Source of the DNA: Paractinoplanes deccanensis
Lineage (GTDB): Bacteria > Actinomycetota > Actinomycetes > Mycobacteriales > Micromonosporaceae
Direction: 5' to 3'
DNA length: 64,000 nt
Assembly (NCBI RefSeq): GCF_016862115.1
Contig: NZ_BOMI01000021.1
Coordinates: 62,001-126,000 of the forward strand
The notes beneath the pieces were generated by a model. The model was not told the DNA's origin. It did no database searches and saw only the letters and a program-made list of their open reading frames with translations. Below, piece after piece: positions 9,204 through 17,688 of the stretch (positions are counted from its first letter, which is position 1; each line of letters begins with the position of its first letter). The position numbers and the translations under genes were made by a program.

Positions 9204-9944
9204 TCACAGCGCGATCCCGCCGTCGATCTGGATCACCTGGCCGGTGATGTAGTCGGCCCGGTCGGACACCAGGAACGACGTCAGCTCGGCGACCGCCGCG
9301 GCGGAGCCGAACCGGCGCAGCGGGATCAGCCCCATCGCCTGCTCGCGGGCCTTGCCGGACAGGCCGGTGGTCATGTCCGTGTCGATGAATCCCGGCGCGA
9401 CCACGTTGACCCGGACGCCCCGGCCGGCGACCTCCTTGGCCAGCGCCCGGCTCATCCCGTTGACCCCGGCCTTGGCCGCGGAGTAGTTCGCCTGGCCGGC
9501 GTGGCCGTAGACCCCGGCGACCGAGGACATGTTGACGATGACGCCCGCGCGGCGCTTCAGCATGCCCAGCAGGGCACTGCGGCAGACGTTGAAGGTGCCG
9601 GTCAGGTTCGTCTCGATCACCGCCGACCAGTCCTCCGGCGGCATCAGCACCATCGGGTTGTCCCGGACGATGCCGGCCGAGTTCACCAGCGCGTGGATCG
9701 GGCCGAGCTCCGCCTCGGCCCGCTGGACGAAACCGGCGGCCGCCCTGCCGTCGGCGACGTCGCACGCCTCGTGGAAGCACCGGGCACCGGCCGCCTCGGC
9801 CAGCCGCGCGGTCTCGGCGGCGGCGGCCGACCCGGAGCGGAAACAGAACGCCACGTCGAACCCGTCTTCGGCGAGCCGGACCGCGACCGCGCGGCCGATG
9901 CCGCGGGATCCGCCGGTGACGAGGGCGCAGGGGCGTGTCGACAT
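9204..9944 (-). CDS. FabG-like 3-oxoacyl-ACP reductase (SDR)
   Basis: 246 residues, classical short-chain dehydrogenase/reductase. TGGSRGIGRA binds NADP(H), NSAG is the family motif, and the catalytic Ser (MSSVAGV), Tyr and Lys (YSAAKAG) are present. PLRRFG and the GQVIQIDGG ending are typical of FabG. It lies opposite to the PKS operon, divergent from the SnoaL-like gene. It is the obvious ketoreductase for the minimal PKS, so the product is probably reduced. The start at 9944 has GGGAGA upstream. Confidence 0.93.
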   Translation of the reverse strand: MSTRPCALVTGGSRGIGRAVAVRLAEDGFDVAFCFRSGSAAAAETARLAEAAGARCFHEACDVADGRAAAGFVQRAEAELGPIHALVNSAGIVRDNPMVLMPPEDWSAVIETNLTGTFNVCRSALLGMLKRRAGVIVNMSSVAGVYGHAGQANYSAAKAGVNGMSRALAKEVAGRGVRVNVVAPGFIDTDMTTGLSGKAREQAMGLIPLRRFGSAAAVAELTSFLVSDRADYITGQVIQIDGGIAL

Positions 9945-9997
9945 GGGTTCTCCCTGGGTCGAGTGGTCGTTGCCCAACGGATCCGCCGGGTGCCCCG

Positions 9998-10029
9998 GCC
10001 GGATACAGGCAGCGGCGGCTGTATCCGGC
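9998..10029. promoter_or_regulatory. Perfect inverted repeat in fabG/SnoaL divergent promoter region
   Basis: Arms GCCGGATACAG (9998-10008) and CTGTATCCGGC (10019-10029) are perfect complements around a 10-base spacer. They sit between two divergent genes, 54 bases before the fabG start and 65 before the SnoaL-like start. That fits a dimeric repressor or activator site controlling both directions better than a terminator. Confidence 0.6.
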
Positions 10030-10094
10030 GCGCGCCGGCCCCGCTCTGTGTCGGCAGACAGCAAGCTCACCCAGCACAGAGGGGATCGGCACGC

Positions 10095-10523
10095 ATGACT
10101 GTGCGAACCGCGCCCGCGGAACTCACCCACCAGGCCGCCGCGCACCTGTGGCGCCGGTGGCTGACGATGTGGAACGGGCAGCCGTCCGTCGCGCACGACA
10201 TCGTCGGCACGCCGTACACCGTTCATCTGCCGACGGCCGGCGCCACCATCGATCCGAGCCGGATCCGGGACGCCGCGGCGATGGCCGAGTGGGTCGAGGG
10301 GTTCCGCGCCAAGTTCGAGGACCTGCGCTACCGCACCGACTTCGGCCCGCTGGTCGACGGCGGCAAACTCGTCTGCCGCTGGTACGCCACCGCCGTCTAC
10401 ACCGGGCGCACCGGGTGGCCCGGCGACGTCGCCGGCCGGCCGGTGACGATGGTCGGCGTTGACATCCTGCGCGTGGACGGCGGCCGGATCGCCGAGTGCT
10501 GGACCCAGGGCGCCGCGACATGA
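10095..10523 (+). CDS. SnoaL-like protein (NTF2 fold)
   Basis: 142 residues. It has the NTF2/SnoaL pattern: an N-terminal helix (LWRRWLTMWNGQ), MAEWVEGFRAKF, and a VDILRVDGGRIAECW ending typical of the family. It is clearly paralogous to the protein at 11566-12066 (MWNG, MAEW, VDILR). SnoaL relatives act as polyketide cyclases, dehydratases or isomerases. With no separate dehydratase gene seen in this operon, one of the two could fill that role (inference). It opens the second plus-strand operon and overlaps the KASIII-like gene by 4 bases. Confidence 0.85.
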   Translation: MTVRTAPAELTHQAAAHLWRRWLTMWNGQPSVAHDIVGTPYTVHLPTAGATIDPSRIRDAAAMAEWVEGFRAKFEDLRYRTDFGPLVDGGKLVCRWYATAVYTGRTGWPGDVAGRPVTMVGVDILRVDGGRIAECWTQGAAT

Positions 10524-11569
10524 GACTCGGCGACCGGATCGGCATCGCGGCGGCCACCACCTGGCTGCCCGGCACCCGGCAGAGTGCCGACGAGGCCCGG
10601 CTGCTCGGCCGGATCGACGCGGAGGACCTTCCCGCCACCGGCGCGCACTCGGTGCCGGTCGCCGAGGAGGAGAGCGCGCCCGACATGGCCGTGCTCGCGG
10701 GGGCCGAGGCGCTGCGCCGGGCCGGGACCCCGGCCGGCCGGCTGGCCCTGCTGGCGCACGCCTGGATCTACCACCAGGGCCACGACTTCTGGTCCCCGGC
10801 CCACTACGTCGCCGCGCGGCTCGGCGCGGACCGGGCGCTGCCGCTCGGCGTCGCCCAGATGTGCAACGGGGGAGCGGCCGGCCTGACCACCGCGGTGACC
10901 CGGGTGCTGGCCGATCCGCAGCCCGCCGAGGCGCTGGTGACGACCGCGGACCGGTTCACGCTGCCCGGGTTCGACCGATGGCGCGGGGACTACGCGGTGG
11001 CCTACGGCGACGGCGCGACCGCCGCCCTGGTCCGCCGGTACGAGCCCGGCCGCGACGATCTGGCGCTGCTGTCGCTCGCGGTCGCCAGCGCACCGGAGCT
11101 GGAGCGGATGCACCGCGGCGACGACCCGTTCAGCCCGGCCCCGCGCTGGCTGAGCAGCCAGGTGAACGTACGCCGCACCAAGAAGGCCTTCCTGAGCGCC
11201 GGCGGCATGCGGCAGTTCCGCGACACCGCCCGCGACAAGGTCCGCGAGGTGCTCGGCCGCGCGCTGGCCGAGGCCGGCGTGGCGCCGGACGATCCGCTGC
11301 TGCGCACCGTCCTGCTGCCCCGGCTGGGCCCGGGCACGCTCGAGCTCATGTACCTGCCGGTGGTGGAGGACACCGTCAAGGCGACGCCGGCCGTGCTCGG
11401 CGCCGACACCGGTCACCTGGGCGCGGGCGACTTCCTGGCCAACCTGGCCGACCTGAGCGCACCGGCACGCCTCGGCGCGGGCGAGCTCGCCGTCGTCCTC
11501 GGCGGTGGCGGCGGATTCAGCTGGACCTGCGCCGTGGTCCGGCGCTCACCGGCAAGGAGCGAGGAATGA
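10520..11569 (+). CDS. KASIII-like acyltransferase
   Basis: 349 residues with the FabH fold. The presumed nucleophilic Cys is in VAQMCNGGAAG. The C-terminal motif is TGHLGAGDF rather than the FabH GN motif, and the usual HQAN segment is replaced by RLGPGT. So it is probably an acyl- or ketoacyl-transferase related to the CerJ/DpsC-like branch rather than a standard chain initiator. Its paralogue lies at the left window edge, so the cluster has two copies. It is translationally coupled on both sides to SnoaL-like genes. Confidence 0.85.
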   Translation: MRLGDRIGIAAATTWLPGTRQSADEARLLGRIDAEDLPATGAHSVPVAEEESAPDMAVLAGAEALRRAGTPAGRLALLAHAWIYHQGHDFWSPAHYVAARLGADRALPLGVAQMCNGGAAGLTTAVTRVLADPQPAEALVTTADRFTLPGFDRWRGDYAVAYGDGATAALVRRYEPGRDDLALLSLAVASAPELERMHRGDDPFSPAPRWLSSQVNVRRTKKAFLSAGGMRQFRDTARDKVREVLGRALAEAGVAPDDPLLRTVLLPRLGPGTLELMYLPVVEDTVKATPAVLGADTGHLGAGDFLANLADLSAPARLGAGELAVVLGGGGGFSWTCAVVRRSPARSEE

Positions 11570-12066
11570 GTGTCACGTCGAGCGTCACACCGGCCGCGCC
11601 GGAGCGCACCCGCCGGCTGTTGCGGCGATGGCTGCGCATGTGGAACGGCGATCTGGCGACCGCCGGCGAGATCATCGCGCCCGAGCTGCGGGTGCACCTG
11701 CCGGCCGTCGGTATGCCGCCGGAGGAGAGGATCTGCGATCCGCGGACGATGGCGGAGTGGATCGGGCTGTTCCGCGGCTCGTACTCGTCGGGGACGTTCC
11801 GGTGCGAGCTCGGCCCCTTCGCCGTGGGCGACTTCGTCATCGCCCGGTTCCGGTTCACCGGCATCTGGCGGGGCGGCCGGCCGGTGGTGGCGACCACCCC
11901 GCCCGGTACCGCCGTGGACTTCGCCGGCGTGGACATCCTGCGGCTGGAGGAGGGCCGGGTCGCGGAGTACTGGCTGACCGACGACCAGCTCGACCTGTAC
12001 GACCAGCTCGGCGCGATCCGTGAGCCGATCGCGGCGACCGACCACTTCGGAGGACGAGCGCGATGA
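11566..12066 (+). CDS. SnoaL-like protein (NTF2 fold), second copy
   Basis: 166 residues, paralogous to the protein at 10095-10523: LRRWLRMWNGDL, TMAEWIGLFRG, a FAGVDILRLEEGRVAEYW ending, plus an extra 20-residue tail. Likely role: cyclase, dehydratase or isomerase on an ACP- or CoA-bound intermediate. It overlaps the KASIII-like gene upstream and the ligase gene downstream by 4 bases each, so the four genes form one translational unit. Confidence 0.85.
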   Translation: MSVTSSVTPAAPERTRRLLRRWLRMWNGDLATAGEIIAPELRVHLPAVGMPPEERICDPRTMAEWIGLFRGSYSSGTFRCELGPFAVGDFVIARFRFTGIWRGGRPVVATTPPGTAVDFAGVDILRLEEGRVAEYWLTDDQLDLYDQLGAIREPIAATDHFGGRAR

Positions 12067-13475
12067 CGCTGTCGATACCCGCCGCCACCTACGAGCAGGC
12101 CCGCGGGCCGCATCTGCGCGCCATGCTGGCCGGCCTGGCGGAGGAGAGCGAGAAGCTGACCTGGCCGCTGGAGCGGCTGCACCACCTGCGCGACGAGCGG
12201 CTGCGCACGCTGATCCGGCACGCCCAGCGGCACTCGCCGTGGCACAGCCACCGGCTTCGGCACATCGACCTTGAGGCCCTCTCGGGCGCCGACCTGACCG
12301 CCATCCCGCCGATGACGAAGACCGACGTGATGGCGCACTGGGACGACATCGTCACCGACCGCCGGCTGACGCTGCGCGGTGCGCGGGAGCACCTCGCGCG
12401 GGTGTCCGCCGAGGGCCCCGCCTACCTGCTCGACGACTACCACGTCGTCACCACCGGCGGGTCGTCCGGGCTGGTCGGGCTCTTCCCCTGGGACCGGGAC
12501 GGCTGGCTGGCCGCCGCCCTGTCGTCGTGGCGGGTGTTCGCCTGGCTGGCGAGGACGATGAACCTCGCCCAGCCCGGGCGTACCGCCTTCGTGGCGGCGG
12601 CGCACGCCTCGCACGTGAGCGAGGCGATGCGCCGGACGTTCGAGCCGCCCGGCATCAGCTGCGAGATCCCGGTGACCTTGCCGCTGGCCGAGATCGTCGC
12701 CCGGCTCAACGCCTTCCGGCCCGACCGGATCATCGCCTACCCGTCGATGCTGCGGCGGCTGGCCTTCGAGCGGCGGGCCGGGCGGCTGACCGTCGCGCCG
12801 CAGGTGATGCTGGGCGGCGCCGAGCCGTTGCCGCCGCGGATGCGCGCGGACATCGAGGAGGCCTTCGACGCGCCGGTCGTCAACTTCTACGCCACCTCCG
12901 AGACCTGGACCATGGCCTGCTCCCCGCCGGGCCGGACCGAGCTGCACCTGGCCGAGGACGTCGCGGTCTACGAACCGGTGGACCACGACGGCAACCCGGT
13001 GCCGCCCGGCCGGCGCGCCGCCAAGATCCTCGTCACGAACGTGATCAATAAGGTCTTCCCGCTGATCCGCTACGAGATCGCCGACGAGGTGACGCTGCTC
13101 GACGGCCCGAACACCGAGGTGTGGAGCGGCCGGCGGATCGCACCCGTCCAGGGCCGGCACGACGACCTGTTCGACTACGGCGACGGCGTCGTGGTGCACC
13201 CGTACATCTTCTGGACACCGCTGTGGGACGCGCGGATCGCGCACTATCAGGTCAGGCAGACGCCGCGCGGCGCCGACGTCCTCGTCGAGCTCCGCGAGCG
13301 GCTGTCCCTGGACACCGTCCGCGACGAGCTGGCCGCCGCGCTCCGCAGGGCCGGCCTGGCCGATCCCGCCGTCGACGTCACCGCCGTGGACCGGATCGCC
13401 CGCGCGCCGATGTCCGGCAAGATCAGGTCGTTCGTCCCGCTGCCCCGTCCGGCCGCCGGGCCCGCGCGACCGTGA
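12063..13475 (+). CDS. PaaK-like adenylate-forming enzyme (acyl/aryl-CoA ligase)
   Basis: 470 residues resembling the phenylacetate-CoA ligase (PaaK) branch of the ANL superfamily. TTGGSSGLVGLF is the phosphate-binding loop, NFYATSET the adenine/substrate motif, and a C-terminal PMSGKIRSF carries the Lys expected of the family. The early WPLERLHHLRDERLRTLI region is typical of PaaK-like proteins. It would activate a carboxylic acid for the PKS, either a starter or a group to be attached by a KASIII-like transferase (inference). Confidence 0.85.
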   Translation: MTLSIPAATYEQARGPHLRAMLAGLAEESEKLTWPLERLHHLRDERLRTLIRHAQRHSPWHSHRLRHIDLEALSGADLTAIPPMTKTDVMAHWDDIVTDRRLTLRGAREHLARVSAEGPAYLLDDYHVVTTGGSSGLVGLFPWDRDGWLAAALSSWRVFAWLARTMNLAQPGRTAFVAAAHASHVSEAMRRTFEPPGISCEIPVTLPLAEIVARLNAFRPDRIIAYPSMLRRLAFERRAGRLTVAPQVMLGGAEPLPPRMRADIEEAFDAPVVNFYATSETWTMACSPPGRTELHLAEDVAVYEPVDHDGNPVPPGRRAAKILVTNVINKVFPLIRYEIADEVTLLDGPNTEVWSGRRIAPVQGRHDDLFDYGDGVVVHPYIFWTPLWDARIAHYQVRQTPRGADVLVELRERLSLDTVRDELAAALRRAGLADPAVDVTAVDRIARAPMSGKIRSFVPLPRPAAGPARP

Positions 13476-13476
13476 C

Positions 13477-14946
13477 ATGGCCGAGCCGGAATCGACCCTG
13501 ACGACGGGCGCGCGGGCCGCTCGGCCGCCCGCGCCGCCCGGCGATCCCCGCCTGACCCTGGTCTTCCTCGTCCTCTGCACCGGATTCGTCATGGCCAACC
13601 TGGACATGATGATCGTCAACGTCGCCTTCCCGGCGATCCAGCGCGACCTCTCCGGCGCCACCGTGGCGGGCCTGTCCTGGACGCTCACCGGTTATTCGAT
13701 CGTGTTCGCCGCGCTGCTGGTGCCGGCCGGCCGGCTCGCCGACCGATACGGCCGCAGGCCCGGCTTCCTGCTCAGCCTCGCCGTCTTCACCGCCGCCTCG
13801 GCCCTGTGCGCCGTGGCACAGGCGGCGCCGATGCTGGTCGCCGCGCGGGTGCTCCAGGCGATCGGCGCCGCCGGGCTCGTGCCCACGTCGCTCGGCATCC
13901 TGCTCGCCACCTGGCCGCCGCACCGGCGCGACGCGGCCGTGCGGGCCTGGATCTCGGTCGGCGGCGTGGCCGCGGCGCTCGCGCCGATCATCGGGGGCGC
14001 GCTGGTCGCGGCGGGCTGGCGCTGGATTTTCCTGATCAACCTGCCGATCGGGGCCGCGGGCCTGCTGATCGGCCGTCGGGTGCTGCCCCACGCGCGCACC
14101 GGAGAACCGGGCCCGCTGCCCGACTTCGCCGGCGCGGTGCTGCTCGTCCTCGGCGTCGGCGCGGTCACCCTCGGCCTGGTGCAGGCGCCGGAGTGGGGAT
14201 GGAGCTCCGGCCGGGCCGGCGGGTGCCTGGTGGGCGCCGTGGTGCTGCTCGCCGCGTTCGTCCTGCGGTCGGCGCGCCACCCGGTCCCGGTGGTGCCGCT
14301 GTCCCTGCTGCGCGTGCCCGCCTTCGCGATGGCGAACCTCGCCACCCTCGCCTTCGGCGTCTGCTTCTCGGCGATGCTGTTCTCGGTGGTGCTGTTCAGC
14401 GAGGACGTCTGGGGCTACTCCCCGCTGCGGGCCGGGCTCGCGCTGGCGCCCGGCACGCTGCTCATGCCTCTCGTGGCCGTGCTCTCCGGCCGGCTGATCG
14501 GGCGGCTGGGGCAGGCGGCCGTGATCGCCCTCGGCTGCGGCCTGCTCGCCGGCGGTGTGCTGTGGTGGGCGCTGACCGCTCAGACCCGGCCGCACTACTT
14601 CGGCACGCTGCTGCCCGGCGCCGTGCTGACCGCCGTCGGCAGCATCCTCGCCGTCGGCACCCTGGTGGCGGCCGCCACCAGAGACCTGCCGCCCCCGTCG
14701 TTGAGCACCGGCTCCGCCGTCAACTCCATGGTCCGGCAGGTCGGCTTCGTGATCGGCGTGTCCGTGTTCGTCGCCGCGCTCGGCGCTCCGGACACCGCGG
14801 CCCAGGCCCGGGAGGCCTTTCAGCGCGGCTGGCTGATCGCCGCCGCCTGCGGGGCCGGCGCGATGGTGCTCGGCCTGCTGGTGCCGGCGGCGGCCACGAG
14901 GAAGCCATCGCGCCGCCGCGACCGCGCCGATCGGACCGCGCCGTGA
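13477..14946 (+). CDS. MFS drug exporter, DHA2 (14-TM) family
   Basis: 489 residues, strongly hydrophobic. MANLDMMIVNVAFPAIQ is the DHA2 first-helix motif and GRLADRYGRRPGF is MFS motif A between helices 2 and 3. About 14 membrane segments can be counted. It is a proton-driven exporter in the inner membrane and probably gives self-resistance by exporting the PKS product. It starts 1 base after the ligase stop, and its own stop overlaps the UbiX start (GTGA). Confidence 0.92.
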   Translation: MAEPESTLTTGARAARPPAPPGDPRLTLVFLVLCTGFVMANLDMMIVNVAFPAIQRDLSGATVAGLSWTLTGYSIVFAALLVPAGRLADRYGRRPGFLLSLAVFTAASALCAVAQAAPMLVAARVLQAIGAAGLVPTSLGILLATWPPHRRDAAVRAWISVGGVAAALAPIIGGALVAAGWRWIFLINLPIGAAGLLIGRRVLPHARTGEPGPLPDFAGAVLLVLGVGAVTLGLVQAPEWGWSSGRAGGCLVGAVVLLAAFVLRSARHPVPVVPLSLLRVPAFAMANLATLAFGVCFSAMLFSVVLFSEDVWGYSPLRAGLALAPGTLLMPLVAVLSGRLIGRLGQAAVIALGCGLLAGGVLWWALTAQTRPHYFGTLLPGAVLTAVGSILAVGTLVAAATRDLPPPSLSTGSAVNSMVRQVGFVIGVSVFVAALGAPDTAAQAREAFQRGWLIAAACGAGAMVLGLLVPAAATRKPSRRRDRADRTAP

Positions 14947-15581
14947 CGCCGCCGCGCCCGGACCGGATCGTGGTGGGGATCAGCGGGGCCACCGGCGTCG
15001 TCTACGGCATCCGGATGTTGCAGGCGCTGCGGTCCGCCGGTGTGGAGACGCACCTGGTGATGTCGCGCGCGGCCCGGCTGACCCTGGCGCACGAGAGCGC
15101 GATGTCCGTCCGCGACGTCCTGGCCCTGGCCGACGCCCACTACGCTCCCGGCGACGTGGGCGCGGCCATCGCCAGCGGCTCGTTCCGCACCCGAGGCATG
15201 GTGGTCGCGCCGTGCTCGGTCAAGACCCTGGCGCAGATCGGCGTCGGCTCCTGCGACACGTTGCTGGCCCGGGCCGCTGACGTGACGCTCAAGGAGCGGC
15301 GGCGGCTGGTCCTGATGGTCCGCGAGACCCCGCTGACCCTGACCCACCTGCGCAACATGGTCGCGGTGACCGAGAACGGCGGCATCGTGGCGCCGCCGGT
15401 GCCGGCCTTCTACACCCGCCCCTCCGGGATCGAGGAGCTGGTGGACCAGACGGTCGGCCGGGCGCTGGACCTCTTCGGCATCGACACCGGCGACTTCCCG
15501 CGATGGGGCGGGCCGCACCCCGCGCACGGTGCCCCGAAGACCACCCGAAGGCGTCTGGAAGGGAGCCTGACCCGGCCATGA
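14943..15581 (+). CDS. UbiX-like flavin prenyltransferase
   Basis: 212 residues. GISGATGVVYGIRML is the UbiX flavin-binding start, VVAPCSVKTLA the conserved middle, and RRLVLMVRETPLT the phosphate/DMAP-binding segment. UbiX makes prenyl-FMN for UbiD-type decarboxylases, and the partner follows immediately (ATGA overlap). The GTG start overlaps the exporter stop. A UbiX/UbiD pair inside a PKS cluster is known from tautomycetin-type pathways, where it decarboxylates an acid to an alkene. Confidence 0.92.
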   Translation: MTPPRPDRIVVGISGATGVVYGIRMLQALRSAGVETHLVMSRAARLTLAHESAMSVRDVLALADAHYAPGDVGAAIASGSFRTRGMVVAPCSVKTLAQIGVGSCDTLLARAADVTLKERRRLVLMVRETPLTLTHLRNMVAVTENGGIVAPPVPAFYTRPSGIEELVDQTVGRALDLFGIDTGDFPRWGGPHPAHGAPKTTRRRLEGSLTRP

Positions 15582-17059
15582 GGAAGCATCTGAAGAGCCT
15601 GCGCGACTATCTGGAGGCGCTCGACGCCCTGGGCGACCTGCGCACCGTCGGGCAGGAGGCCGACACCCACCTCGAGATCGGCGCGGTGATCCGGCGCGCC
15701 GTCGAGACGTGCGGCCCGGCGCCGCTGTTCACCGCGATCCGCGGGCACGCGCCCGGGTTCCGGGTCCTCGGCGCGCCCGCCGCGTTCAGCTCGCTTCCCG
15801 GGGCTCGCTGGTCCAGGGCCGCGCTGTCGCTGGGCCTCGACCCGGCGACCCACCCGCTCGAGCTCGTCGAGGAGCTGGCCGCGGCCCGCCGGCTCGACCC
15901 GATCGCGCCGGTCACCGTGGACTCGGGCGAGTGCCAGCAGAACGTGCTGCTCGGCGACGACGCCTCGCTGGCGGCCTTCCCGATACCGCTGATCCACGAC
16001 GGCGACGGCGGCCGCTACGTCAACACCTGGGGCACCATCGTGGTCCGCACCCCCGACGGCACGTGGACCAACTGGTCGATCGCGCGCGTCATGATGGTCG
16101 ACGACCACACCATGACCGGGATGATCCGTCCGCTGCAGGACCTCGGGAAGATCTTCGCGATGTGGCGCGAGCGCGGCGAGCCGATGCCGTTCGCGCTGGC
16201 ACAGGGGTGCGCGCCCGCCATACCGTTCGTCTGCGGCATGGGTTTGCCCTCGGGCCTCGACGAGGCGGGCTACCTCGGCGCCCACTTCGGCGAGCCGCTC
16301 GAGGTGGTGCGCTGCCGGACGGTCGGCCTCACCGTGCCGGCGACCGCCGAGATCGTGATCGAGGGCCACGTGGCGGTGGACGAGACGGCGCCCGAGGGGC
16401 CGATGGGCGAGTACTTCGGCTACCTCGGCGGCGGCAGCCGGCCGTGGCCGGTCTTCCGCATCGGCGCGATCACGCACCGCGACGACCCGATCCTGCCGGT
16501 GGTGTCGGCCGGGAAGCCGGTGGAGGAGGACCACACCGTGGTCGGCCTGACCTACTCCGCCGAGGCGCTGGTGAGCCTGCGCGCCGCCGGCCTGCCGGTG
16601 ACGGGCGCGTGGATCGTCCCCGAGAGCGCGGTGAACGTGCTGGCGGTGACGGTGTCCCGGGACTGGGCGCGGCAGGGCGTGTTCACCAGCACCCGCATGC
16701 TGTGCCGGGCGGTGGCCCAGGCCGTGCTGCGGCCGAAGGTGGGTTACTGGATCACGCGGATCATGGTCTTCGACGACGACATCGATCCCACCGACACACG
16801 GGACGTCATCTGGGCGTACGCCACCCGCTGCCACCCGGTGCGGGGGCAGCTCCTCGTGGAGGACCAGCGCGTCACCCCGCTGCACATCTTCTACTCGCCC
16901 GAGGAGCAGGGCGTGGGCGGCCCCAAGATGGTGTACGACTGCCTGTTGCCGCCGGACGGGCCGCAGCGGCCGCGGAGCACCGCCTTCGCCGAGAACTTCG
17001 CTCCCGCCGTTCAGCGACGTGCCCTGCACCTGTGGGAGGGTGCGCTGAAGGGGACCTGA
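15578..17059 (+). CDS. UbiD-family prenyl-FMN-dependent decarboxylase
   Basis: 493 residues, typical UbiD length. VNTWGTIVVRTPDGTW is the metal/prenyl-FMN-binding start of the core, and PEGPMGEYFGYLGG carries the catalytic Glu motif. It probably removes CO2 from an aromatic or alpha,beta-unsaturated acid, using the cofactor made by the upstream UbiX. It is the last gene of the operon. No strong terminator follows; the next gene starts 74 bases later with its own regulatory motifs. Confidence 0.92.
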   Translation: MRKHLKSLRDYLEALDALGDLRTVGQEADTHLEIGAVIRRAVETCGPAPLFTAIRGHAPGFRVLGAPAAFSSLPGARWSRAALSLGLDPATHPLELVEELAAARRLDPIAPVTVDSGECQQNVLLGDDASLAAFPIPLIHDGDGGRYVNTWGTIVVRTPDGTWTNWSIARVMMVDDHTMTGMIRPLQDLGKIFAMWRERGEPMPFALAQGCAPAIPFVCGMGLPSGLDEAGYLGAHFGEPLEVVRCRTVGLTVPATAEIVIEGHVAVDETAPEGPMGEYFGYLGGGSRPWPVFRIGAITHRDDPILPVVSAGKPVEEDHTVVGLTYSAEALVSLRAAGLPVTGAWIVPESAVNVLAVTVSRDWARQGVFTSTRMLCRAVAQAVLRPKVGYWITRIMVFDDDIDPTDTRDVIWAYATRCHPVRGQLLVEDQRVTPLHIFYSPEEQGVGGPKMVYDCLLPPDGPQRPRSTAFAENFAPAVQRRALHLWEGALKGT

Positions 17060-17073
17060 AGGAAACCGTAAGC
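17054..17073 (+). promoter_or_regulatory. Candidate BTAD/SARP direct repeat upstream of DHFR-like gene
   Basis: ACCTGAAGG at 17054 and ACCGTAAGC at 17065 are imperfect direct repeats exactly 11 bases apart, the helical spacing of SARP/BTAD sites. CAGAGT at 17083 could be the -10 box, 9 bases after the second repeat. A matching pair precedes the hydrolase at 20739 on the other side of the BTAD regulator gene. Confidence 0.45.
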
Positions 17074-17086
17074 GCCCTGCGACAGA

Positions 17087-17128
17087 GTTCTCCCATCGAC
17101 AGCGACACCGCGACTCACCTGGGAGAAC
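17087..17128 (+). promoter_or_regulatory. Inverted repeat covering the DHFR-like gene's RBS
   Basis: GTTCTCCCA (17087-17095) and TGGGAGAAC (17120-17128) are perfect 9-base complements with a 24-base loop. The right arm contains the GGGAGA ribosome-binding site of the gene starting at 17134. In the mRNA this hairpin could mask the RBS; in DNA it could be an operator. Confidence 0.45.
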
Positions 17129-17133
17129 ATCCG

Positions 17134-17688
17134 ATGCGCAAGCTCATCAACTCGACCTACATCACCCTCGACGGCGTCATCGAGAACCCGGCGTGGACGG
17201 CGCCCTACTTCGCCGAGGAGGCGACCGAGGTGGCCGGCGAGATCACGAACGGCGCTGATGCGCTGCTCATGGGGCGGGCCACCTACGACGGCTTCTCGCA
17301 GGCGTGGCCGGCCATGGACGAGAGCGACCCGAGCACCGGCGCCGCCTTCTTCAACAACGTCAAGAAGTACGTGGCCTCGACGACGCTCAAGGACCCGTCC
17401 TGGAAGAACACCGAGGTTCTCCAGGGCGATCTGGTCGAGGCCGTCGCGAAGCTCAAGGCCCAGCCGGGCAAGGACATCGTCCAGTACGGGTACGGCTCGG
17501 TCACCGCGCAGCTCGTCAAGGCGGGGCTGGTCGACGAGGTCAAGTTCTGGATCCACCCGGTCATCGAGGGCGTGCCGAACCTCAGCACCGCGCTGAGCGA
17601 CGTGAAGGCGACCTTCGAGCTGATCGGCAACCGGGTCTTCAGCAACGGCGTCATCGTCGCCACCTACCGGCCCAAGGCGACCGCCTGA
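17134..17688 (+). CDS. Dihydrofolate-reductase-like (RibD C-terminal domain) protein
   Basis: 184 residues of the DHFR/RibD-C reductase fold: MRKLINSTYITLDGVI start, LLMGRATYDGF (the MGRxTY motif), and QYGYGSVTAQLVKAGLVDEV. These stand-alone proteins are common in actinomycetes and are presumed NADPH-dependent reductases of unknown substrate. Its last 25 bases overlap, tail to tail, with the BTAD regulator gene. It is preceded by a SARP-type direct repeat and a hairpin at the RBS, suggesting control by the adjacent regulator. Confidence 0.88.
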   Translation: MRKLINSTYITLDGVIENPAWTAPYFAEEATEVAGEITNGADALLMGRATYDGFSQAWPAMDESDPSTGAAFFNNVKKYVASTTLKDPSWKNTEVLQGDLVEAVAKLKAQPGKDIVQYGYGSVTAQLVKAGLVDEVKFWIHPVIEGVPNLSTALSDVKATFELIGNRVFSNGVIVATYRPKATA

